NCBI RefSeq assembly: GCF_022808175.1
Contig: NZ_JALGBX010000009.1
Location: forward strand, 124,001-188,000
Direction of reading: 5' to 3'
DNA length: 64,000 bases
Origin: Streptomyces sp. AP-93
Lineage (GTDB): Bacteria; Actinomycetota; Actinomycetes; Streptomycetales; Streptomycetaceae
This document shows, one piece after another, positions 46,175 to 54,263 of this stretch. The notes beneath the pieces were generated by a model. The model searched no databases and was not told where the DNA came from. It saw only the letters and a list, made by a program, of their open reading frames with translations. Both the position numbers and the translations under genes were made by a program. Numbering within the stretch: position 1 is the first letter of the stretch; every line of letters begins with the position of its first letter.

Positions 46175-47461
46175 GTGACATCCGCGGTCACGACCGACAA
46201 GTCCGCCACGTCCACCCGACCCGGCTACGGGCAGCTCCTGCGCACGCCCGGCGCCCTCGGCTTCGTTCTCCCGGGATTCGCCGCGCGACTCCCCTTCGGC
46301 ATGCTGACGATCAGCATCCTGCTGCTGGTCCAGCACACCACCGGTTCCTACGGCAGCGCCGGCATCGTCGCCGCCTTCACCGGTATCTCCATGGCCGTGT
46401 TCGCCCCGGTCATGGGCAAGCTCATCGACCGCCACGGCCAGAGCGCCGTCCTGGTCCCGGTGGCCCTGATCCACGCCACCGCCGTCAGCTCCCTGGTGGC
46501 GTTCGCGCTGCTGGGTGCGCCCGTCTGGGCGCTCGCACTGGCGGCCGTCCCCGCCGGTGCATCCGTCCCGCAGGTCGGACCCATGGTCCGGTCCCGCTGG
46601 GCGGCCAAGCTCGAGGGCTCCCCGCTGCTGCCCACGGCCGCAGCGTTCGAGTCCGTCACCGACGAGTTCACCTTCGTCGTCGGCCCGGTGCTCGCCACCG
46701 CGCTGTGCACCGGCATCAACCCGGCGGCCGGTCTGGTCACCGAGGCCGCGCTGACCCTGATCGGCGGCCTGCTCTTCGCCGCCCAGCGCGCCACGCAGCC
46801 CAAGCCGGTCGCCCGCCCGGCGCACGGTGAGAAGCACGCTCCGGCCCTGTCGTTCCACGGCCTGCGCGTCCTGATCGTCGCCTTCATCGGCATCGGCGCC
46901 GTCTTCGGCGGCATGCAGGTCTCGCTCGCCGCCTTCTCCGAGGAGATCGGCAACCCGGGCGCCAACGGTCTGCTCTACGGCGTCTTCGCCGCGGGCAACA
47001 TGATCGCCGGCATCGCCTGCGGTGCGATCGCCTGGAAGATCGGCCCGCGCCGCCGCCTGATCCTCGGCTACATCGGCCTCACCGCGGCAGCCTCGGTCCT
47101 GTGGGCCGCGCACTCGATGATCCTGCTCGGCGCGCTCGGCCTGGTCGTCGGTCTGTGCATCGCCCCCGCGCTGATCACCGGCTACACCATGATCGAGCAG
47201 CTGGTCCCGGCCACCTCGCGGACCGAGGCCTTCACCTGGCTCACCGGCGGCGTCGCCTTCGGGCAGGCCGGCGCCGTGACCCTGGCCGGCCGTCTGACGG
47301 ACGCGCACGGGTCCTCGTACGGGTTCCTCGTGCCGATGGTGGCCACCGTGCTCGCACTGACCATCCTGCTGGCGCTGCGTGCGAAGCTGGCGCCGGCGCG
47401 CGCAACCCGAGTGGTTACGCGCGGCACGGTGAGCCGCGAACTTGCCGCGGTCGGTAAGTGA
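46175..47461 (+). CDS. MFS transporter
   Basis: 428 residues from GTG at 46175 (VTSAVTTDKS), with GGAAAGG ahead. Twelve predicted membrane segments; the A-like motif MGKLIDRHGQ lies between helices 2 and 3 and GAIAWKIGPRRRLILG marks the second half. It resembles small-molecule efflux MFS proteins, but the substrate is not recognisable. The long upstream leader suggests its own regulation. No regulator gene is adjacent. Confidence 0.88.
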   Translation: MTSAVTTDKSATSTRPGYGQLLRTPGALGFVLPGFAARLPFGMLTISILLLVQHTTGSYGSAGIVAAFTGISMAVFAPVMGKLIDRHGQSAVLVPVALIHATAVSSLVAFALLGAPVWALALAAVPAGASVPQVGPMVRSRWAAKLEGSPLLPTAAAFESVTDEFTFVVGPVLATALCTGINPAAGLVTEAALTLIGGLLFAAQRATQPKPVARPAHGEKHAPALSFHGLRVLIVAFIGIGAVFGGMQVSLAAFSEEIGNPGANGLLYGVFAAGNMIAGIACGAIAWKIGPRRRLILGYIGLTAAASVLWAAHSMILLGALGLVVGLCIAPALITGYTMIEQLVPATSRTEAFTWLTGGVAFGQAGAVTLAGRLTDAHGSSYGFLVPMVATVLALTILLALRAKLAPARATRVVTRGTVSRELAAVGK

Positions 47462-47626
47462 CGAAGTAGTCGCGGCGCGAGCGCCGGAATACGTCACCGT
47501 GACTCCTCCCCCGCGTGACGACGGAGGCTTCTCGCTCGGATGTACAGATCGTCGCGACGGCCAAGCCCTGACCGCTGCCTCCACGGCAGGTGATGCACAT
47601 TACTGCAACCAGGCCCCGACAACAGC

Positions 47627-47668
47627 TACTATGGGTGCCAATTAGCACTCATCGAGTCAGAGTGCCAG
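47627..47668 (+). promoter_or_regulatory. CIRCE-like HrcA operator at the fmdB/ruc-like promoter
   Basis: TTAGCACTC (47642-47650), nine bases, then GAGTGCCAG (47660-47668). The left arm matches the CIRCE consensus TTAGCACTC-N9-GAGTGCTAA perfectly and the right arm at seven of nine positions. A TACTAT -10-like hexamer lies at 47627-47632, so the operator covers the likely transcription start and touches the AGGAGG ribosome site. HrcA repression with release by heat shock is inferred. Confidence 0.75.
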
Positions 47669-47678
47669 GAGGAAATTC

Positions 47679-47993
47679 GTGCCGACCTACCAGTACCAGT
47701 GCACCGAGTGCGGTGAGGGCCTTGAGGCCGTGCAGAAGTTCACCGATGACGCACTGACCGTGTGCCCGAGCTGCGACGGACGCCTGAAGAAGGTGTTCTC
47801 CGCGGTCGGCATCGTCTTCAAGGGATCCGGTTTCTACCGGAACGACAGCCGCGGCGCTTCGTCGAGCAGCACCCCTGCCTCGAAGCCCGCGTCGACGCCC
47901 GCCGCCACCCCGGCTGCGTCCTCGACGGCTTCGTCGTCTTCGTCCTCGACCTCGACCTCCTCGTCGTCGTCGTCGAGCTCGTCGGCCGCCTGA
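47679..47993 (+). CDS. FmdB-type zinc-ribbon protein with serine-rich tail (Ruc-like chaperone)
   Basis: 104 residues. The N-terminal 45 residues form a zinc ribbon with Cys8/Cys11 and Cys29/Cys32 (CTEC, CPSC) and the FmdB motifs MPTYQYQC and GIVFKGSGFYRND. The C-terminal half is a disordered Ser/Thr/Ala/Pro tail ending in a long serine run. This layout and the position in the mscL-to-galU block match M. tuberculosis Rv0991c (Ruc), described as a redox-regulated chaperone with an unstructured C-terminus under HrcA control. A CIRCE-like site directly upstream supports that equivalence. Start GTG at 47679 after AGGAGG. Confidence 0.88.
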   Translation: MPTYQYQCTECGEGLEAVQKFTDDALTVCPSCDGRLKKVFSAVGIVFKGSGFYRNDSRGASSSSTPASKPASTPAATPAASSTASSSSSSTSTSSSSSSSSSAA

Positions 47994-48091
47994 CGCGCTC
48001 CAAGGCTTCACCAGCCGCAACGGCTGCATCCGAGGCCCTGCCGCCCCCACGGGACGGCGGGGCCTTCGGCGTACCCCGTTAGGGTGGCCGC

Positions 48092-48925
48092 ATGGCGAAT
48101 GCAGAGATCGGTGTCATCGGCGGATCGGGCTTCTACTCCTTCCTGGAGGACGTCTCCGAGATCCAGGTGGAGACGCCTTACGGGCCCCCCAGCGACTCCC
48201 TCTACCTCGGTGAGCTCGCCGGCCGGACCGTGGCCTTCCTGCCCCGGCACGGCCGCAGCCACACCGTTCCCCCGCACAAGATCAACTACCGGGCCAACCT
48301 GTGGGCGCTGCGTTCCGTGGGCGTCCGCCAGGTGCTGGGCCCCTGTGCGGTCGGCGGCCTGCGCCCCGAGTACGGCCCGGGCACCCTGCTCGTCCCCGAC
48401 CAGCTGGTCGACCGTACGAAGTCCCGCGCCCAGACCTTCTTCGACGGGGAGCCCCTCCCGGACGGCTCGGTCCCCAACGTCGTGCACACCACCTTCGCCG
48501 ACCCGTACTGCCCGGTGGGCCGCTCGGCGGCGCTGGCGGCGGCGCGCGGGCGGGAGTGGGAGCCGGTGGACGGCGGCACCATGGTCGTCATCGAGGGGCC
48601 GCGCTTCTCCACGCGCGCCGAGTCCCGCTGGCACGCCGCGGCCGGCTGGTCGGTGGTCGGCATGACGGGCCACCCCGAGGCGGTCCTCGCGCGCGAGCTG
48701 GGGCTCTGCTACACCTCGATGGCGCTGGTCACGGACCTGGACGCGGGCGCGGAGACGGGCGAAGGGGTCTCCCACACGGAGGTCCTCAAGGTCTTCGGCG
48801 AGAACGTCGGGCGCCTGCGCGAGGTCCTCTTCGACGCGGTGGCCGCCCTGCCCGCGACGGAATCCCGCGCCTGCCTGTGCACCCACGCCCACGACGGCTG
48901 GGACCTGGGCATCGAGCTGCCCTAG
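48092..48925 (+). CDS. mtnP: S-methyl-5'-thioadenosine phosphorylase
   Basis: 277 residues. Splits methylthioadenosine into adenine and methylthioribose-1-phosphate for salvage. Family motifs are IGVIGGSGFYSFL, FLPRHGRSHTVPPHKINYRANLWAL, the phosphate and base site MVVIEGPRFSTRAESR, and VVGMTGHPEAVLARELGLCYTSMALVTDLDAG. Start ATG at 48092. A broken pyrF-like gene follows 17 bp after its stop. The overall match could also fit a general purine phosphorylase of the MTAP group, but MTAP is favoured by the RHGRSH and GMTGHPE regions. Confidence 0.92.
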   Translation: MANAEIGVIGGSGFYSFLEDVSEIQVETPYGPPSDSLYLGELAGRTVAFLPRHGRSHTVPPHKINYRANLWALRSVGVRQVLGPCAVGGLRPEYGPGTLLVPDQLVDRTKSRAQTFFDGEPLPDGSVPNVVHTTFADPYCPVGRSAALAAARGREWEPVDGGTMVVIEGPRFSTRAESRWHAAAGWSVVGMTGHPEAVLARELGLCYTSMALVTDLDAGAETGEGVSHTEVLKVFGENVGRLREVLFDAVAALPATESRACLCTHAHDGWDLGIELP

Positions 48926-48942
48926 GCCGTGACACTGGCGGG

Positions 48943-49568
48943 ATGAACGACACCGCCTCCGACCGCCGGATCATCGTCGCCCTCGACTTCGACGACCGCT
49001 ACGCCGCCGAGGCCCTCGTGGCACGCCTCGGGGGCGCCTGCGGCTTCTACAAAGTCGGCCTGGAGCTCCTGACCTCCGCCGGGCCGGACCTCGTACGCGG
49101 TCCGTGGTGACCGTGCACTCCACGGGCGGTACGGGCATCATGGCGGCCGCCGTGAACGCCGCGCGGGAGTTCCCGGGGCTACGGGTGCTGGCGCTGACGG
49201 TGGTGACGAGCATGACCGGGAGCGACCTCGCCGACATCGGCATCGGCATCGGCGGTGGCGGCGTGAGCACCGACGAGCAGGTGCTGCGGCTGGCCCGGCT
49301 GGCGGCGGAGGCCGGCTGCGACGGGGTCGTCGGATCGCCCCGGGAGGCCGGTCCGCTGAGGAGGCTGCTGGGGCCGGACCGGCTGATCGTCACGCCGGGC
49401 GTGACGCTGCCGGGCGGGGAGGCGGGTGGGGAGACCGGCGGGCACGCCCGCTCCGACACCCCGTGGGCCGCCTTCGCGGCCGGGGCCTCGCACGTCGTGG
49501 TGGGACGGTCGGTGACCCGTGCCGCGGATCCGGTGGCGGCGCTGCGGCGGATCTCGGCGGGGCGGTAA
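48943..49568 (+). pseudogene. Broken orotidine-5'-phosphate decarboxylase-like gene (pyrF relic)
   Basis: Frame 1 begins ATG at 48943 with MNDTASDRRIIVALDF and KVGLELLTSAGPDLVRG, as in PyrF, then stops at 49110. The other half continues in a shifted frame from about 49101 (SVVTVHSTGGTGIMAAA) through GVVGSPREA, LIVTPGV and the phosphate-binding HVVVGRSVTRAADPVAALRR to 49568. The segment that should lie between, holding the catalytic Asp-x-Lys-x2-Asp-Ile-Pro core (about 30 residues), is absent. A deletion not divisible by three explains both the loss and the frameshift. Both halves keep good codon bias, so the event is recent, or it is an assembly error. An intact pyrF is expected elsewhere. 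Confidence 0.85.
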
Positions 49569-49707
49569 CTCCTGCGAGTGACGGGGATATCCACAGGCTG
49601 GGGATCATCCACAGGGCCGAGCGGGATCCGGCGGGGCGGCGGATCGTGGGGGACGTCCGGACGCTGGGTCCGGACTCCGGATCTCAATCCCTCAGGTGGT
49701 GGCCGTC

Positions 49708-50283
49708 ATGACCGCGAACTCCCGCGTCCCGTCTCCCTCGTCCCTCTCCTCACTCCACACCCACACCCCGGTGCGCCCCTCCCCCGTCCCCCGGCATCCC
49801 TCTTCCGGTACGTGTCCCCCCGCGCGGCCCGTTCCCCTCTTCGCCCCGCTCCGCGTGGGCCGGGCCGGGGACCGGCTGCGCAGGGCGGTGCGGCGCCGGC
49901 GGCGCGGGGCCGCGGCCGGACTGGCCGTCGTGGCGGCCGTGCTGGCGGTGGGCGGCACCGAGGCGCGGGCCTCGCGGGGCTCCCCGCCGCCCGCGGCGCA
50001 GCCTCCCCCGGCGGCGGTGCGGCTGGTGTCGGCGCCGGTGCGCATCGCCGACGCGGCGACGGTGCGACTGCTGCGGCCCGGAGACCGGGTGGACGTGGTC
50101 GCGGCGGAGCGCGGCGGGCCGCCCCGGGTGGTGGCGGCGGGGGCCCGGGTCGCCGAAGTGCCCGCTCCGGAGCAGGGCGTTGGGGACGGAGGGGCCTTGG
50201 TCGTATTGTCCGTTCCCCGGGACACCGCGCGGGCTCTGGTGGGGGCGGGGACCGTGTCCCGACTGGCGGTGACGTTGTGTTGA
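49708..50283 (+). CDS. CpaB/RcpC-like membrane-anchored protein
   Basis: 191 residues. A Pro/Ser/His-rich leader is followed by an Arg-rich stretch and one membrane helix (GAAAGLAVVAAVLAVGG). The extracellular part has VRIADAATVRLLRPGDRVDVVAAERG and ALVVLSVPRDTARALVGAGTVSRLAVTL, the pattern of the SAF/RcpC domain found in Flp-pilus assembly CpaB proteins. No other pilus genes are adjacent, so this is a stand-alone relative. ATG at 49708 is chosen; a GTG four codons upstream is possible. It precedes mscL on the same strand. Confidence 0.8.
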   Translation: MTANSRVPSPSSLSSLHTHTPVRPSPVPRHPSSGTCPPARPVPLFAPLRVGRAGDRLRRAVRRRRRGAAAGLAVVAAVLAVGGTEARASRGSPPPAAQPPPAAVRLVSAPVRIADAATVRLLRPGDRVDVVAAERGGPPRVVAAGARVAEVPAPEQGVGDGGALVVLSVPRDTARALVGAGTVSRLAVTLC

Positions 50284-50406
50284 ATCGTACGAACGTGCGG
50301 TCAAGTCACCGCGGGGTGAGGGTCGATTGGACAGCCCGGACCCAAACTGCCGTAGCTTTCGGAACCGTTGGCTCCATGTTCGGCAGATACGAAGAAAGGC
50401 TCACTG

Positions 50407-50907
50407 GTGAGCGAGAAGAAGAAGGAGAGCATCCTGGCAGGCTTCAAGGCCTTCCTGATGCGCGGCAACGTGGTCGACCTGGCCGTCGCCGTGGTCATCG
50501 GCGCCGCGTTCACGAACATCGTGAACTCCGTCGTGAAGGGCCTGATCAGCCCGGTGATCGGCCTCATCGGCACGCAGAGCCTGGACGCCTACAAGAGCTG
50601 CATCAAGGATCCCTGCGGGATCGGCACGGACGGCAAGGCGACGGGCGTGGAGCTCCTCTGGGGCTCGGTGCTCAACGCCGCGCTCACCTTCCTGATCACC
50701 GCCGCGGTCGTCTACTTCCTGATGGTCCTGCCGATGGCGAAGTACCTCGCCAAGGTGGAGCAGCGCCGCAAGGCGAAGGAAGGCGTCCAGGAGACCATGG
50801 AGATCACCGAGCTGGTGGTCCTCAAGGAGATCCGCGACGAGCTGATCGCCCAGCGCGGCGCGGGTGGCGGGAACGTCCACTCCGACGCTCCCGGCCCGCG
50901 GCTCTAG
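50407..50907 (+). CDS. mscL: Large-conductance mechanosensitive channel
   Basis: 166 residues from GTG at 50407 (VSEKKKESILAGFKAFLMRGNVVDLAVAVVIGAAF), the N-terminal helix and TM1 with the gating-pore sequence. TM2 is AALTFLITAAVVYFLMVLP, followed by a charged cytoplasmic helix and tail. The periplasmic loop contains two Cys residues (CIKDPCG), unlike many homologues; a disulphide there is possible. The channel opens on membrane tension during osmotic downshock. A longer upstream reading frame is not used because AAAGG precedes this GTG. Confidence 0.96.
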   Translation: MSEKKKESILAGFKAFLMRGNVVDLAVAVVIGAAFTNIVNSVVKGLISPVIGLIGTQSLDAYKSCIKDPCGIGTDGKATGVELLWGSVLNAALTFLITAAVVYFLMVLPMAKYLAKVEQRRKAKEGVQETMEITELVVLKEIRDELIAQRGAGGGNVHSDAPGPRL

Positions 50908-50920
50908 GCGGGCCCTGCGG

Positions 50921-51145
50921 TCAGACGTGGTGCGGAGGCTTCTCGTCGAGGAAGCGGGCCAGGTCGGCCGCGCTCCCGCCGGCGGGCGGCCGCTCGCCCC
51001 AGCCCCGGTCGGTGTCGTCCGAGGACTGCTGGTCCAGCGGGTCCCCGAAGTCCAGCCGCGGCTTCGGCTTCGGCTTGGGCTCTGCCGCGGGCTCCGGCCG
51101 TGCGGACTTCGGGGCGTGCGGGTCGGTGGCGGGGGCGTCGCTCAT
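50921..51145 (-). CDS. Small Pro/Lys-rich hypothetical protein
   Basis: 74 residues, MSDAPATDPHAPKSARPEPA onward. It is acidic and basic in patches, with a KPKPKPR run, and ends LARFLDEKPPHHV. No domain is recognised and it is predicted to be disordered. The ATG at 51145 is preceded by a strong GGAGG site, which supports a real gene. It lies 37 bp after the narK stop on the same strand and could be the last gene of that operon. Function unknown. Confidence 0.65.
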   Translation of the reverse strand: MSDAPATDPHAPKSARPEPAAEPKPKPKPRLDFGDPLDQQSSDDTDRGWGERPPAGGSAADLARFLDEKPPHHV

Positions 51146-51182
51146 GCCTCCAGGGTACGGCCGCCCCCGCCACCGGCCCCGC

Positions 51183-52616
51183 TCAGCTGGGAGCCTCGGC
51201 GCCCTTGCGGGCGTAGAACCACCAGCACACCACCAGGCACGTGGCATAGAAGCCGATGAAGATCCACAGCGACGTGGTGACGTGCAGGATGGCGAACATC
51301 GCGGGGATGAAGAAGAAGCCGTAGGCCGCGATGGCCGAGGAGAAGCCGGTGACGGCTCCCGACTCCATCTCCGACTGCTTCAGCGCCGCGGCCTGCGCCT
51401 CGGGCCCCTTGCCCTCGGCCGCCTGCATGTGCTGGTTGCGGAAGATCACCGGGATCTGCCGGAAGGTCGATCCGTTGCCCAGGCCGGAGAAGGCGAAGGC
51501 CACCAGGAAGCCGATGTAGAAGGACCAGAAGTGGCCCTCCTGGCCTCCGGACGGAAGCGCGAAGATGACCACGACGAGGGCCGCCGCCATGCCGACGAAG
51601 GACAGGATCGTGACCCTGGCTCCGCCGATCTTGTCCGAGAGCCAGCCGCCGCCCCAGCGCGTGAGCGCCCCGATGAACGGGCCGATCCAGGCGTAGGTGG
51701 TGGCCTGGTAGCCCTGGGCCTCGAAGTTGTTCTTGATCAGCAGCGGCAGTCCGGCCGCGAAGCCGATGAAGGACCCGAAGGTGCCGACGTACAGCCAGGT
51801 CATGAGCCAGTTGTGCTTGCGCTTGAAGATGATCTTCTGCTGGCTGAAGGGGGCCGCGGCCACCTTCAGGTCGTTCATCAGGAACCAGGCGGCCAGCGCC
51901 ATGATGACCAGGAGCGGCACCCAGAGGAAGGCGCCGTTCTGCAGCCAGATGTCGGTGTTCTTCTTCGCGTCGTGCTGGGGTCCGCCCGCCGGGGCGCCCA
52001 GGACGGCCGCGGTGACCACCAGCGGGGCGATCAGCTGGACCACGCTCACGCCGAGGTTGCCGAGGCCGCCGTTGAGGCCGTTGGCGCTGCCCTTCTCCCG
52101 CTTGGGGAAGAAGAAGCCGATGTTCGCCATCGACGAGGCGAAGTTCGCGCCGCCGATGCCGCACACGGCCGCGATCAGCGCCAGCTCCCAGTAGGGCGTG
52201 CCGGTGTCCTGGAGCGCGAAGCCCAGCCACAGCATCGGCCCGATCAGGATGATCGTGCTGAAGGCGGTGAACTTCCGCTCGCCGAACATCGGCCCGATGA
52301 AGGTGTAGAGGATCCGGAAGGTGCCGCCGGTGATGCCGGGGATGGCGGTCAGCCAGAACAGCTGCGACTTCGAGAAGCCGAAGCCGACGTCGTTCAGCTT
52401 GACCACGGTCACCGACCAGACCTGCCAGACCACGAATCCGAGCATCAGGGCGGGGATCGAGACCCAGAGGTTGCGCTGGGCGACCCGGTGGCCCTTGGAC
52501 TGCCAGAAGCCCTCGTCCTCCGGCCGCCAGTCGGCGATGGTGGCCCCGGGCCTGTAGCTCTCGGCGCGGTGGCTGCGGGGTGCCGACGAAGTCGGCGTGG
52601 GCATCGACATGGTCAT
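51183..52616 (-). CDS. narK: NarK-type nitrate/nitrite MFS transporter
   Basis: 477 residues, twelve membrane helices. The NNP signature appears as FASSMANIGFFFPKREKGSANGLNGGLGNLGVS, and GLGNGSTFRQIPVIF corresponds to the second nitrate signature. It imports nitrate, by proton symport or nitrate/nitrite exchange. Start ATG at 52616 (MTMSMP), overlapping the upstream gene's stop by ATGA. It is the last main gene of the nitrate reductase-like operon. A close paralogue begins at the right window edge with an almost identical C-terminus. Confidence 0.93.
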   Translation of the reverse strand: MTMSMPTPTSSAPRSHRAESYRPGATIADWRPEDEGFWQSKGHRVAQRNLWVSIPALMLGFVVWQVWSVTVVKLNDVGFGFSKSQLFWLTAIPGITGGTFRILYTFIGPMFGERKFTAFSTIILIGPMLWLGFALQDTGTPYWELALIAAVCGIGGANFASSMANIGFFFPKREKGSANGLNGGLGNLGVSVVQLIAPLVVTAAVLGAPAGGPQHDAKKNTDIWLQNGAFLWVPLLVIMALAAWFLMNDLKVAAAPFSQQKIIFKRKHNWLMTWLYVGTFGSFIGFAAGLPLLIKNNFEAQGYQATTYAWIGPFIGALTRWGGGWLSDKIGGARVTILSFVGMAAALVVVIFALPSGGQEGHFWSFYIGFLVAFAFSGLGNGSTFRQIPVIFRNQHMQAAEGKGPEAQAAALKQSEMESGAVTGFSSAIAAYGFFFIPAMFAILHVTTSLWIFIGFYATCLVVCWWFYARKGAEAPS

Positions 52617-52981
52617 CGGTCCTTCGGGTCGAGGAGCCACAGTCCGATCACGACGAGGAAGGACAGGATCAGGAATCCCGCCCCCCACCAGGCCGTGCCG
52701 GTGTTTCCCTTCATCCACTCGTTGACGGTCACGGTGAGCGCCCAGAGCTGGCCGATCACGACCGTGAGGGCCAGGGCGAGGCGCGCGTTGAGCCGTGAGG
52801 AGCGCTCGGGCTCCTGCTCGGTGCCGGCTCCCGGGCCCGGGCCCGTGTTCCGGATCCGGGGGTCCCCGTACCCGCTGGTGGAGCGGATCTGCGGGTACCG
52901 CTCGCGCACCGGGCGGTTGAGCCGGGGCTGGGCACTACCCGGGTGGTACTCCGGGCGGGGCGGCAGCGGTGTCTCGCTCAT
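52613..52981 (-). CDS. Small membrane protein of the nitrate reductase-like operon
   Basis: 122 residues. A Pro/Arg-rich cytoplasmic leader (MSETPLPPRPEYHPG) is followed by two membrane helices (LALALTVVIGQLWALTVTV and AWWGAGFLILSFLVVIGLWLL). No named family is recognised. It is tied by ATGA overlaps to the Rieske gene upstream and to narK downstream, so it is a constant part of this unit. It may anchor the iron-sulphur subunits or assist the transporter; both are guesses. Confidence 0.85.
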   Translation of the reverse strand: MSETPLPPRPEYHPGSAQPRLNRPVRERYPQIRSTSGYGDPRIRNTGPGPGAGTEQEPERSSRLNARLALALTVVIGQLWALTVTVNEWMKGNTGTAWWGAGFLILSFLVVIGLWLLDPKDR

Positions 52982-53661
52982 GTGGGCCTCCTCTCGGTGG
53001 TGCCCGCCCGGGCCGAGCCGGGGCAGCCCAGGCGGGCGGCCTCCTCCAGGTGGGTGTCGCCGAACTGCCGGCAGAGCGCGTCCTTGGCCGGCTCTCCCGA
53101 CCGGGCGGTGGCGACGGCCCAGACGCTGCCGTCGGCCTGCTCGGTCAGGTAGATCCTCGGCAGCGGGCGCGGCGGCGGACCGGCCGTCACCTCGCCCGTG
53201 CGGGCGTCGAAGACACCCTCGTGGCAGGGGCAGTACAGCTCCCCGTCGGGGCCCCGGTCCTCGCGCCACAGCACGCCGCAGGCCAGGTGGGTGCAGACGG
53301 CGGAGTAGCCCACGAGGGAGCCGTCCCCGAGGCGCACGGCCAGGGCCCGGTCGTCCTCGCCGGGGAACCGGAAGGCCACGGACTGGCCGGGGGGCAGCAA
53401 GTCGGCGACCTTCTTCGGGTCGGGCAGGCCCTCGTTGTCCCCGTGCCGGTGCAGGATGCCGGCGGCCACGCCGACACCGCCGATGGCCAGGCCTCCGGAG
53501 ACGGTGGCGACGATCCGCAGGTAGTCGCGGCGGGTGGTGAGGGAGTCGGCGCTGATCCGGTCGCGCAGCTGCTCGATCGCGGCGTCGGCGGCCGCTCCGC
53601 CGTCCGCATGGCCGCCGCCCTGACGGCCTGGGTGCGGAGGGGGCTGCTCGGTGACGCTCAT
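52978..53661 (-). CDS. Rieske [2Fe-2S] protein
   Basis: 227 residues. A membrane or export segment (LRIVATVSGGLAIGGVGVAAGI, about 48-70) is preceded by TTRRDYLR, which resembles a twin-arginine signal (RR-D-Y-L). The Rieske cluster ligands are visible in VCTHLACGV (Cys-x-His) and CPCHEG (Cys-x2-His type). It would pass single electrons between a quinol or cytochrome partner and the ferredoxin or molybdenum subunit. Start ATG at 53661 overlaps the ferredoxin stop by ATGA. A Rieske subunit is not part of classical NarGHI or NapAB. Confidence 0.92.
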   Translation of the reverse strand: MSVTEQPPPHPGRQGGGHADGGAAADAAIEQLRDRISADSLTTRRDYLRIVATVSGGLAIGGVGVAAGILHRHGDNEGLPDPKKVADLLPPGQSVAFRFPGEDDRALAVRLGDGSLVGYSAVCTHLACGVLWREDRGPDGELYCPCHEGVFDARTGEVTAGPPPRPLPRIYLTEQADGSVWAVATARSGEPAKDALCRQFGDTHLEEAARLGCPGSARAGTTERRPT

Positions 53662-54257
53662 CGGACGTCCCTTCCGTTGATCTCGACGACGGGCAGGCCG
53701 CCGGGAACGGGCCACTGGACCTTGTCGGCGGGGACGACCATGGCCACGCCGGTCTGGACGACGACGTCGCCGAAGACGAAGGAGTCGGCGACCTGGACGC
53801 CGGGGCGCTCCGCCTGGAGCTCTTCGAGGGTTCCGTAGAAGAGGGCACCGGTCGGGCAGACGGTCGCGCACATCGGGGCGAGGCCGTAGGCGGTGCGGTC
53901 GTAGCAGAGGTTGCACTTCATCTGCAGCTTCGCCTGGAGGTCGATCTTCGGGATGCCGAAGGGGCAGGCGTTGACGCAGTTGGAGCAGCCGATGCAGCGG
54001 GTGGTGTCGGCCTGCTGGACCACCCCGTCGGCGGTCACCAGGATCGCGTCGGCGGGACAGACCTCGGCGCAGGGTGCGACCGGGTCCTCGCAGTGCATGC
54101 AGACGCTCGGGAGGGAGGCGACGGACATGCCGGGTTCGGTGTAGTCCAGGTGGATCATCGATTTGCCGCGGTGCGAATCGCACTCGCGGCAGGCCGAGAC
54201 GCAGGCCTGGCAGCCGATGCAGCGACCCGGGTCGATGAAGATCGTGCGGCCCATCAT
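53658..54257 (-). CDS. Four-cluster ferredoxin-type iron-sulphur subunit
   Basis: 199 residues. Cys groups typical of four [4Fe-4S] clusters occur in the DmsB/NrfC/FdhB order: CIGCQACVSAC, CMHCEDPVAPCAEVCP, CIGCSNCVNACPFG, and CNLCYDRT with CATVCPTG. It transfers electrons to or from the molybdopterin subunit encoded just upstream. No export signal is present. ATG at 54257, or the next Met codon; six bases separate it from the catalytic gene's stop. Confidence 0.93.
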   Translation of the reverse strand: MMGRTIFIDPGRCIGCQACVSACRECDSHRGKSMIHLDYTEPGMSVASLPSVCMHCEDPVAPCAEVCPADAILVTADGVVQQADTTRCIGCSNCVNACPFGIPKIDLQAKLQMKCNLCYDRTAYGLAPMCATVCPTGALFYGTLEELQAERPGVQVADSFVFGDVVVQTGVAMVVPADKVQWPVPGGLPVVEINGRDVR

Positions 54258-54263
54258 GGCGGG

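Noticed and set aside
49586..49616. Two TATCCACA/CATCCACA sequences resembling DnaA boxes
   Set aside because: Only two imperfect copies, no further boxes, and no dnaA or dnaN nearby; too little to call an origin or DnaA site.
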